From: SYIM01 sp039800325
Lineage (GTDB): Bacteria > Pseudomonadota > Gammaproteobacteria > Burkholderiales > Burkholderiaceae_E
Length of the DNA stretch: 26,039 nucleotides
Reading direction: 5' to 3'
NCBI GenBank assembly: GCA_039800325.1
Contig: JBDLQY010000218.1
Span: forward strand, 1-26,039
A model generated the notes under the pieces. The model did not search any database. It was not told where the DNA came from and was given only the letters and a program-made list of their open reading frames with translations. The translations under genes were made by a program, and so were the position numbers. This document shows, piece after piece, positions 1-6,535 of this stretch (positions are counted from its first letter, which is position 1; every line of letters begins with the position of its first letter).

Positions 1-1928
1 ATCTTGACATTGTCTGCCTTGGCTGTCTCCCCGGCATTGGTGAGGATGGTATTTAGAGTATCCGCATCTCCCAAGGCCAGGGCCTGACCCGTATTTGCAG
101 CGGTATTGATGGCCTGCACGATGCCCGAGACCACATAGCCTGCCAGCGAGTCCATTTTGGGTGCTGCAGATCCGGTCTCGGAGCTGGCGCCCCTCAACGA
201 GGCAGCACCGACGGCCATCATGTTGGCCACCATGAGGGCTTTGCTGTTGATCTCCAGCGCCTGCTGCAGATTCAGACCCGAGGCGTTGCTAGCGCTTGCC
301 GCGGTCGACGTCGCGATGGTGTCGATTTGGGTGAGGTCAGCCCCCCCAGGTAGACCCAGGGCCTCGCTGACCATGGCCATGGCCGCATGCTTGGCGTCTT
401 GCAGTAAGGTCTCGCGCGCTTGCTCGTCCAGATCGTTCGTCAAAGCAACACTGCTTTGTACGATGGACTGCACCAAGGTCGTCAACGGGTTGACCACCGT
501 ACTACCTGCAGTGGCGCTGTAGGAGCCCTGAAAAGGAAGATCTGTGCTGATATCACGGCCACCCGTGGCGATGAGGGCATGCTGCTTTTGTTCAGCCGTC
601 AGGTAACCCTGAACGAGACCATCAACCGAAGTCCCAAGATTGAAATCGCCCTCATCGATGACCCCACTATCATTCATGTCCACCCAGAGTTCGGCGCCGT
701 CGAGATAGCCGTCCTGCAAGACGACATTCACGCCGGTTCGGGTTTCCAATTCGACAGCCGGGCCGCTGGCGCCGCCGCCGCTATTTCCGGCGCGATCGGT
801 ATAACGGCCCGCAGCGACCGTGATGCTGGCCTGCACGCCCGTCAGGTCAGCCTGCGGCGTGAAGATGGCCGTGCGGACCAGGCCGGTACCGCTGATCGGA
901 CCGAGCGTGCCCCAGGTGACCACCACGTCCTCGGTGCCGAACGTACTGCCTGGATCCTCGCTGAAAGTGAAAACGATCTGAGCGGTCTGACCCCGGTTGA
1001 GAACCGCAGCACTACTCTCAATGGACAAGCTCGGTGCGAGCGTGTCGATGACCTGACTGGCCAGGCCGCTGAGGTCGGCGTTAAGTACCGCATTGCCCTC
1101 GGAGTCGGCCAGACCCGCTCCCAAGAGGCTGAGTGCAACCTGGCCGCTGGCGATGCCTGCGCTGGGTTTGACCGCGACTTGATAGGCGTTGCTGTTGCCG
1201 ACCTGGCTTACCGAGGTGACGACACCATTGGTGGCACTGAAGTTTTGGGTGCCCACGGTACCGACTAGGACTTCGTCAAAGGTGACGGTAAAGGTGATCG
1301 TGTCGGTGTCTACCGCGGCAGGGGTTTCAACGCTGACTGCGATGACCTTTGGAGCTAATGTTTCCTTCCTCTGGAAAGCTGCTAACGCCACCACTGCAGC
1401 ACCAAGGCCGAACAACGGGCCTGCCGTTTGTCCCTCAATGCCCGCTGCAGTGCTTAGACCGGTGCCCGGGGATGTGCTGACCACGTCACTGGCCACGTCG
1501 CTGGTCGACGGCGGTGCGGACGCCTGGGCCAGTTGCCAGGTCTGGCCAAGCCCCGTCGGGTCTGTCAGAGCGTCGACGGGTTTACCGCCCGATGAGTCGC
1601 TGGTAAGCCCGCTCTCTGAAAGACCTGGCGCCTGTCCCGCTTCGGCATCGAGACTATTGTTGACGGAATCGCCTGTGTTTTCGGTCTGGTCAGCACGAAG
1701 ACTGTCATTGTCTGGCGTGTCCTCCTCCAGGTAAGCGCGAATAGCGGTGTCAGCCAGCAGGTCGCCCAGACCTTGGACGGACTTTTTACGGGGCCTGCGA
1801 AGGTCTCCCTTGTTGACCGTCTGTCGACCGACTTCACCAAAAGGGACGGGAGAGGGGCCGAGTCCAGCGCTGGGTGTCTTTGCCGGTTGCGGGTTCACCG
1901 AGGGCATGCGTGGCGGCTTTACGGCCAT
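1..1928 (-). CDS. Ig-like repeat surface protein/adhesin, N-terminal 642 codons (C-terminus outside window)
   Basis: The minus frame is open from an ATG at 1926-1928 to the window edge; AGGA at 1935-1938, six bases upstream, supports this start. There is no N-terminal Sec signal. A basic, Pro-rich start (residues 1-50) and an acidic Ser/Thr/Asp-rich stretch (50-165) precede a short Ala/Gly-rich hydrophobic segment (about 165-185). Two beta-rich Ig-like modules follow (about 187-290 and 290-400), then a unit containing YLDGAELWVDMNDSG (about 403-417), GGRDIS and VVNPLTTLV (to about 483), and an Ala-rich helical tail. The YLDGA/GGxDIS/PLTTL combination recurs in large secreted cadherin- and Bap-like proteins of Proteobacteria. 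A secretion signal for a type I system would lie in the unseen C-terminus. Role in adhesion or biofilm is inferred. No secretion gene is visible in the window. Confidence 0.8.
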   Translation of the reverse strand, partial: MAVKPPRMPSVNPQPAKTPSAGLGPSPVPFGEVGRQTVNKGDLRRPRKKSVQGLGDLLADTAIRAYLEEDTPDNDSLRADQTENTGDSVNNSLDAEAGQAPGLSESGLTSDSSGGKPVDALTDPTGLGQTWQLAQASAPPSTSDVASDVVSTSPGTGLSTAAGIEGQTAGPLFGLGAAVVALAAFQRKETLAPKVIAVSVETPAAVDTDTITFTVTFDEVLVGTVGTQNFSATNGVVTSVSQVGNSNAYQVAVKPSAGIASGQVALSLLGAGLADSEGNAVLNADLSGLASQVIDTLAPSLSIESSAAVLNRGQTAQIVFTFSEDPGSTFGTEDVVVTWGTLGPISGTGLVRTAIFTPQADLTGVQASITVAAGRYTDRAGNSGGGASGPAVELETRTGVNVVLQDGYLDGAELWVDMNDSGVIDEGDFNLGTSVDGLVQGYLTAEQKQHALIATGGRDISTDLPFQGSYSATAGSTVVNPLTTLVQSIVQSSVALTNDLDEQARETLLQDAKHAAMAMVSEALGLPGGADLTQIDTIATSTAASASNASGLNLQQALEINSKALMVANMMAVGAASLRGASSETGSAAPKMDSLAGYVVSGIVQAINTAANTGQALALGDADTLNTILTNAGETAKADNVK

Positions 1929-1959
1929 AGTTCATCCTGAAAGCTGAAAAAGTTGCGCA

Positions 1960-2027
1960 GACGGGGCCTTCTGAGCGTGCGACGGCCATGGCTGCCGTGG
2001 ATTGCATGTCAGGTCTGACGGGGCCTT
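1960..2027. repeat. Direct repeat of 11 bp upstream of the adhesin
   Basis: GACGGGGCCTT occurs at 1960-1970 and again at 2017-2027, 57 bases apart, in the divergent gap between the adhesin start and the response regulator. ACGGCCAT at 1921-1928 (the adhesin start, read on plus) also recurs at 1982-1989. This may be a small local duplication or paired regulator sites; nothing decides between these. Confidence 0.3.
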
Positions 2028-2074
2028 GGCGAGATGACCGTACAAATACATAAGTTTGTTGAGACCTATGGTTT

Positions 2075-2131
2075 TTTCATATCGCATGAAACCGGTAGGT
2101 CAGAGCTCCTGCGACTCACATCTTCATGTGA
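2075..2131. promoter_or_regulatory. Two short palindromes in the adhesin/regulator divergent region
   Basis: TTTCAT and ATGAAA (2075-2080 and 2086-2091) flank a 5-base spacer. TCACAT and ATGTGA (2116-2121 and 2126-2131) flank a 4-base spacer. Both have perfect 6-bp arms and lie in the 277-base gap between divergent genes, where a regulator could act on either side. I found no convincing sigma-70 promoter here, so the assignment rests on symmetry and position only. Confidence 0.35.
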
Positions 2132-2205
2132 TGGACGGCGCTTCAAGTTACGTCGACAATCAAGGCAGCTGTTGCAGTTAATGTGCTTTTTGCTGGGAAA
2201 TAACT

Positions 2206-2868
2206 GTGCCCGACGCTTCTGCGTTGCCTGTTCTACTCGTCGAAGACGATCCTGCCTTCCAGGAGATTTTTGCGCGCGTGTTTGCGCAGATGGGTGGCGA
2301 CTGGAAGATCCATGCCTTTTTAGACGGTGCCAGTGCCTTGCGAGCGGTCGCGGAGCCCGGTCGTCGGTTTGAACTGGCACTGATCGATATAGGCTTGCCC
2401 GACATGTCGGGCATCGACGTCATTGCAGCGCTGCGGGGCCGTTACGCGGATCTTCCCATTTTGGTAACCACCGTCTTCAGTGCTGAAGAGACGTTTTTAT
2501 CGGCGATTCGGGCTGGTGCCCGTGGTTACTTGCTCAAGAGTGACACTGAGCTGTCATTGCTGCGTTCAATCGATCAGGTCATGCTGGGGCAGTACCCGTT
2601 CAGTCCAGCCTTGGCCAGGCATTTGTTTCGACTGGCCGGTTCGCCTTCGATGAGGCCAGTAGAAAATAGTCTGAAGTTATCTCCACGCGAGTTGGAATTA
2701 CTGCAGTTGATATCCAGGGGGCACAGCTATGTCAGTTGTGCCGAAGCGATGAAAATCTCGGTTTCGACGGTACAGACCCACATCCGCAACATGTACCGTA
2801 AGCTGGAGGTCTGCAATCAGAGGCAGGCAATTACAAAGGCGCAGTCCTCGGGGCTGCTCAACCCGTGA
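2206..2868 (+). CDS. NarL/LuxR-family response regulator
   Basis: This is a 220-residue two-component regulator. The receiver domain (about 8-125) has the acidic pair D14/D15, the phosphoacceptor D61 in ALIDIGLPDMSG, the switch Thr in LVTTVFS (about 90) and the conserved Lys in GYLLKSD (about 114). The C-terminal LuxR-type helix-turn-helix (about 150-215) contains SPRELELLQLISRG and VSTVQTHIRNMYRKL. The start is GTG, with a weak GGGA at 2195-2198. The gene lies 95 bases before a histidine kinase on the same strand, so the two are probably cognate. Third codon positions look more A/T-rich than in the dehydrogenase operon. The divergent adhesin is its most obvious candidate target, which is inference from position. 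Confidence 0.9.
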   Translation: MPDASALPVLLVEDDPAFQEIFARVFAQMGGDWKIHAFLDGASALRAVAEPGRRFELALIDIGLPDMSGIDVIAALRGRYADLPILVTTVFSAEETFLSAIRAGARGYLLKSDTELSLLRSIDQVMLGQYPFSPALARHLFRLAGSPSMRPVENSLKLSPRELELLQLISRGHSYVSCAEAMKISVSTVQTHIRNMYRKLEVCNQRQAITKAQSSGLLNP

Positions 2869-2963
2869 GAGGTCGCTGCGGCTCACCTCATCGAATGCAG
2901 CCTCGCGCGCCTGGCATTCAACCTTAAGCGTGTACCTGAGTGCGTTATTGCAGAGGGAAATCT

Positions 2964-4880
2964 GTGTTCCGAATGAGCTTGACTCCCTCCGTGAGCTTGG
3001 CCATTTGGGGTAGCGCACTGCGCACCAGATGGCGGGCGTGTCTGCAGTTTCAGGCGTTCGCGCTTGCGGTTCGAGTCGTGGCTTTTATTGGCCTGGTTTT
3101 TGGGGGTGCCTTACACGCCGCACCAGATGCCTTTGTCGAGACCGAAATCAGGCAGGCCAACCTGCGGGGCCTTGGTCCCGAAAGGGCGGTGAGTTTGCCC
3201 AACATGCTGACGCCGCAAGATTTCCTGCCGCAAGGCAGTGTGGTCAGCTACTCGCTGCGGATTGATCTTGCTGAGCTACCCACCAAACCCCTTGGGATCT
3301 ACGTGCGAAAGATGGGTTTGTCGGGCACTGTTTATGTCAACGGTCAGCTGACCGAGTCCTGTGAGCGAGGCGCGCTGAAGGACATACGCTGTTTACATCG
3401 GCCCTATTTGTTCACCATAGCGCCGTCGCTTTGGACAGTCGGTGTCAATGAGCTTCGTTTCGATGTGTACGCCAATTCGCGCCAAAGTAACGGACTGTCG
3501 TCGGTGTGGGTGGGCGATGTAGATGTGCTCGATAGCCGCTTTTACCGATGGCGTCATTGGCTGCAGGTCGACCTGATGACGGGCCTGACCTGGCTGTCGG
3601 GTTTACTGGGCCTGCTGGCGCTGGCTGTCAGCGTCATTCTGCGTAAGGACTCGGTCTATCTTTGGTTTGGCTTAACCAGTGCCTTCAACGCGCTGGCCAG
3701 CGGCAGTGTTTTCATGGCTCAGCCGCCGATCGACCCCGACACATTCAGCTGGTTGGTATTTACCAGCCGATTCGTCTCTGGGCACCTTCTGATCCTGATG
3801 TTTGTCTCGTTTTTTGAAAGGCTCAGGCCTTGGGTTCGCCACTGCGTGCTGATCTATACGCTGATATCGGTGGTGGTCATTGGTCTGACCGGTAGTGACC
3901 GGACCGTAGTGACCGTCTTATACCTGCCGCTGCTGGTAGCCGTGATGTTGATGCCTGCCCTGATGCTTTACTGGACCTGGAAGACGCGCCAGTCTAAACA
4001 TCTGGTGGCGACGGCTTTGATGGCGCTGGTTACTGCAGCCAGTATTCACGACTGGTCAAGATTCACCGGTGAGTCGGCCTTCGTCTTCACCTATTTGATT
4101 CCCTACTCTTATAGCGGCGTGCTGTTCATGTTTGGCAGCCTGCTATTGGGGTTCCTGGCCTACTCGCTGGTTAAGTCCCAGCAGATGAGTGCCGATCTGG
4201 AGGCCAGAGTCATAGAGCGCACGGCTGAGCTCAATTTAGCTCATGCGAGCCTGCTCATTTCAGAGGTTGAGCGATCCAGAACGCGGGAGCGCGAAAGCCT
4301 GCTGCAAGATATGCACGATGGCTTCGGATCGCAGTTGGTCTTTGCCAAAATGATGATCGAGAAAAACCAGATGACACAGGCAGGTCTGGGTCAACTGCTG
4401 CAGGAGACCATCTCAGACCTCTATCTCGTTATCGATACTCTGGGCAGCACCAACGATTATTTAAGCAACGCGCTGGTCGATTTTAGATTTCGCACTGAGC
4501 AAAGGCTGATCGGTACCGATCTGAAAGTGCATTGGGATATTGGGCTCGATCATGGGATCGAGGTGTCGCAAAAAGTGGTTTTGCAGCTTCTACGGATTGT
4601 CCAAGAGGCCCTCAACAACGCGCTTAAACATGCTCGGGCATCAAATATCTGGGTATCTGCCCGCTACGAGTCTTCAAGCGGATGTTTGAAGGTGATGGTT
4701 GCCGACGACGGCGTTGGTCTTGGCGACGCCCCGGTGCGTGGACGTGGTCAGAGAAACATGATGACAAGGGCTCGCGCGATCGGTGCTGAGTTTAGTGTGA
4801 CCCCGCGTCAGCCCGGCACGCAAGTTCAGATCTGGATTACGGTGGTTCAGGCGGCCTCGGCTGCGCCGTCGATTGCCTGA
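2964..4880 (+). CDS. Membrane sensor histidine kinase, 7TM/DISM type, NarX/DesK-like catalytic core
   Basis: The kinase should autophosphorylate and pass phosphate to the regulator just upstream. I chose GTG at 2964 because GAGGGA at 2952-2957 is well placed; an in-frame GTG at 2940 and an ATG at 2973 are alternatives. From this start (638 residues) there is a signal or membrane segment ending near ALHAAP, then a periplasmic beta-rich domain (about 50-195) containing VYVNGQ, which resembles a galactose-binding/DISM sensor fold. About seven membrane segments follow (about 200-405), then a short coiled coil. The DHp domain has H451 in LLQDMHDGFGSQL (HisKA_3 style). The ATPase domain has N551/N552 in ALNNALKHA and DDGVGLG. 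The ligand is unknown; DISM-type domains often sense carbohydrates or other small molecules. Confidence 0.88.
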   Translation: MFRMSLTPSVSLAIWGSALRTRWRACLQFQAFALAVRVVAFIGLVFGGALHAAPDAFVETEIRQANLRGLGPERAVSLPNMLTPQDFLPQGSVVSYSLRIDLAELPTKPLGIYVRKMGLSGTVYVNGQLTESCERGALKDIRCLHRPYLFTIAPSLWTVGVNELRFDVYANSRQSNGLSSVWVGDVDVLDSRFYRWRHWLQVDLMTGLTWLSGLLGLLALAVSVILRKDSVYLWFGLTSAFNALASGSVFMAQPPIDPDTFSWLVFTSRFVSGHLLILMFVSFFERLRPWVRHCVLIYTLISVVVIGLTGSDRTVVTVLYLPLLVAVMLMPALMLYWTWKTRQSKHLVATALMALVTAASIHDWSRFTGESAFVFTYLIPYSYSGVLFMFGSLLLGFLAYSLVKSQQMSADLEARVIERTAELNLAHASLLISEVERSRTRERESLLQDMHDGFGSQLVFAKMMIEKNQMTQAGLGQLLQETISDLYLVIDTLGSTNDYLSNALVDFRFRTEQRLIGTDLKVHWDIGLDHGIEVSQKVVLQLLRIVQEALNNALKHARASNIWVSARYESSSGCLKVMVADDGVGLGDAPVRGRGQRNMMTRARAIGAEFSVTPRQPGTQVQIWITVVQAASAAPSIA

Positions 4881-4928
4881 GCACACCAGTCGAGCTGCTG
4901 CAATCCGCGCTTTGCCTGCGTTTATCCG

Positions 4929-5270
4929 CTAAGGCTCCAGCAAAGCCGTCAAGCGCTCTAACGCGTCTTGTAGAACGACTTCAGGTACCCGCTCGACCTT
5001 GCGTGCCTTGCGCGCCGCCAGATCGAGCATTCGGATCTTGTTCACAAGCGCGACTCCCTGGGTCTTGCAGCCCGTTCCGGTCAGGCTGACGGCAAATCCA
5101 GCGTAGCGGGAGAAATCACCGCCTTGCGTGATGGGAGCTACCAGCACATCTCCAAGGCGGTTGAACTCCTTGGGGGTCAGCACTAGAGCAGGCCGCGTGC
5201 CTTTCTGTTCGTGGCCCATCGCCGGGTCCAGGGGAACGCTGACCACATCACCGCGGTCGAAGACGCCCAT
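4929..5270 (-). CDS. mazF: MazF/PemK/ChpB-like endoribonuclease toxin
   Basis: This is a 113-residue toxin that in this family cleaves mRNA at short motifs. The sequence shows the family opening RGDVVSVPLDPAMGHEQKG, then RPALVLTPKEFN, the core VLVAPITQGG, and NKIRMLDLAARKARKVE near the end; it looks closest to the ChpB branch. The frame can be extended upstream to 5348, but the start at 5268-5270 is better because its A overlaps the stop of the antitoxin (TGATG on the minus strand), which suggests translational coupling. It ends 48 bases from the convergent kinase gene. It appears full length and intact. Confidence 0.9.
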   Translation of the reverse strand: MGVFDRGDVVSVPLDPAMGHEQKGTRPALVLTPKEFNRLGDVLVAPITQGGDFSRYAGFAVSLTGTGCKTQGVALVNKIRMLDLAARKARKVERVPEVVLQDALERLTALLEP

Positions 5271-5521
5271 CACCAGACCTCTTGGCCTACGGGCTTCGCA
5301 ATGTCCCAGAGCGTCAGGTCGGCCGGTGGCGGCGCTTTGGGATCGCATTGGGCAATCAGATCGGCCAGTACGTATTTCTTCTTGGGCGCCAACACGATCT
5401 CGCCCCGTTCTGTGGTGTCCAGCGTCATGGCCTGGCCTGCTTTGAGGCCGAGATCCTTAAGCACGGCAGGCGGTAACACGGCCACGGTGCTGTTGCCGTA
5501 TCGCCTCAGAACAACTTGCAT
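5270..5521 (-). CDS. mazE: MazE/ChpS-like AbrB-fold antitoxin
   Basis: This is an 83-residue antitoxin. The N-terminal half (MQVVLRRYGNSTVAVLPP, then LGLKAGQAMTLD) is a swapped-hairpin AbrB/MazE DNA-binding fold. The C-terminal part (LADLIAQCDP through GQEVW) would be the extended toxin-binding tail. A strong Shine-Dalgarno, GAGGGG (5528-5533 read on minus), sits six bases before the ATG. The stop shares one base with the toxin start. Antitoxins of this family usually repress their own operon; a palindrome in the predicted promoter fits that. Confidence 0.9.
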   Translation of the reverse strand: MQVVLRRYGNSTVAVLPPAVLKDLGLKAGQAMTLDTTERGEIVLAPKKKYVLADLIAQCDPKAPPPADLTLWDIAKPVGQEVW

Positions 5522-5559
5522 GGTGCACCCCTCCCCGCGGGTGGCAATTCGAGTCCAGT

Positions 5560-5588
5560 AGTCTGGGCCGCAGCGGCCTGTACGTCAA
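5560..5588 (-). promoter_or_regulatory. Predicted mazEF promoter with palindrome in the spacer
   Basis: On minus, TTGACG (5583-5588) is followed by a 17-base spacer and CAGACT (5560-5565). The -35 is good and the -10 weak. The spacer holds the perfect 13-bp palindrome GGCCGCTGCGGCC (5566-5578), placed where a bound antitoxin would block RNA polymerase. Confidence 0.5.
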
Positions 5589-5663
5589 GCATTGTTAAAC
5601 ATGGCATCGGAGGCGACTCTGGCTGACCACTTGACTCCTGGGCGGTACGAGCAGGTGTTGAGC

Positions 5664-5695
5664 CCCAAAACAAAAAGCCACCCGCAAAGGTGGCT
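5664..5695 (-). terminator. Rho-independent terminator of tRNA-Arg
   Basis: On minus, AGCCACC and GGTGGCT form a perfect 7-bp stem (5676-5695) with a 6-base loop, followed by TTTTTGTTTTGGGG. It lies ten bases past the CCA end of the tRNA, so it ends the tRNA transcript and separates it from mazEF. Confidence 0.85.
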
Positions 5696-5704
5696 GAAGT
5701 TGGT

Positions 5705-5781
5705 TGGCGCGCCCGGCAGGATTCGAACCCACGACCCCCTGGTTCGTAGCCAGGTACTCTATCCAACTGAGCTACGGGCGC
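5705..5781 (-). tRNA. tRNA-Arg (anticodon ACG)
   Basis: This is a 77-nt tRNA on minus with encoded CCA. The acceptor stem is GCGCCCG with CGGGCGC, with discriminator G. T8/A9 and the D-arm GCTCAGTTGGATAGAGT are standard. The anticodon stem CCTGG/CCAGG holds the loop CTACGAA, giving ACG, which reads CGU/CGC/CGA after A34-to-inosine editing. The T-loop is TTCGAAT; its stem GTGGG/CCTGC has two G-U pairs. It lies 13 bases after the FixJ-like gene on the same strand. Its 3' end faces mazEF. Confidence 0.97.
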
Positions 5782-5793
5782 CCCGAGCCCAAA

Positions 5794-5799
5794 ACTATA
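5794..5799 (-). promoter_or_regulatory. Possible tRNA-Arg -10 element inside the end of the upstream gene
   Basis: TATAGT on minus overlaps the TAG stop of the response regulator and is followed by a G/C-rich discriminator (GGGCTCGGGG), typical of stable-RNA promoters. No matching -35 is evident, so read-through from the upstream operon could supply the tRNA instead. Confidence 0.35.
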
Positions 5800-6484
5800 G
5801 CAGATTCTCGCCAGAGGCGGCGGCGGCGCCGATGCGGGCCCGAATGGCAATACGCATGAGGTCGGCCATTGTTCGGGCACCCAGCTTCTCCATGATGTTG
5901 GCGCGATGTGCCTCAACGGTCTTAATGCTGATGCATAAATCATCGGCAATTTGTTTGTTCAGCCGACCCACCACGATACGTTCGAGCACCTGTCGCTCAC
6001 GCGAGGTGAGTCGTTCAATGCGTTGCGCGAGTTCGCGCGATTCAGAGCTGGCGCGCAGAATCTGCCCTGAGCGTTCGAGCGAGTTGCGCACAGCACTGCA
6101 CAGAACCTCGTCGCTGAAGGGCTTTTGAATGAAGTCTACGGCGCCTTTCTTGATGGTTTCGACCGCCATCGGTACGTCGCCATGCCCGGTGATGAACACC
6201 ACGGGCAGGACAGAGCCACGCCGTGCAAGCTCGTCTTGTAGGGCAAGGCCCGACATACCGGGCATACGGACATCGAGTAAAAGACAGCCCGGGGTTTCGG
6301 CTGAAATGGGAGTTGCCAGAAAAGATTCCGCGCTCTCAAAGCAGACGGTTGGAAAGCCATTGGCCTCGAGCAGCCAGCGCATGGAATCGCGCACCGCTTC
6401 GTCGTCGTCGACCACATACACCGTCCCGGCGGGCTGAATACCGGCAGGCGGATCGCTGAGCGTGCTGTGCGGGGGGGGCATCAT
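5795..6484 (-). CDS. FixJ-family response regulator
   Basis: This is a 229-residue two-component transcription regulator. The receiver (about 20-140) has VYVVDDDEAVRDSMRWLL (acidic D26-D28), phosphoacceptor D71 in LLLDVRMPGMSG, the Thr of VFITGHGDVPMAVE, and the Lys of FIQKPF. The C-terminal LuxR-type helix-turn-helix (about 165-220) reads LTSRERQVLERIVVGRLNKQIA then SIKTVEAHRANIMEKL, the classic FixJ/TodT/StyR wording. Two ATGs open the frame; AGGA is 3 bases from the first and 6 from the second (6481), which may be the true start. It follows the kinase gene by 51 bases, so they are a pair. The neighbouring aceE operon is the likely target, which is inference. Confidence 0.93.
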   Translation of the reverse strand: MMPPPHSTLSDPPAGIQPAGTVYVVDDDEAVRDSMRWLLEANGFPTVCFESAESFLATPISAETPGCLLLDVRMPGMSGLALQDELARRGSVLPVVFITGHGDVPMAVETIKKGAVDFIQKPFSDEVLCSAVRNSLERSGQILRASSESRELAQRIERLTSRERQVLERIVVGRLNKQIADDLCISIKTVEAHRANIMEKLGARTMADLMRIAIRARIGAAAASGENLL

Positions 6485-6535
6485 GGTTCCTACTGTAACA
6501 AAAGCGGCCGCGCCTGGCCTAGTCGTCGAGAGCGT

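Noticed and set aside
420..1268. Open plus-strand frame of 282 codons
   Set aside because: It is antisense to the adhesin frame, which is open for all 642 codons and has recognisable Ig-like and PLTTL motifs. The plus frame has no family resemblance.
5506..6128. Frames crossing the tRNA that give RIRTHDPLVRSQVLYPTEL or VAQLDRVPGYEPGGRGFES
   Set aside because: These are familiar spurious translations of tRNA genes, not proteins.
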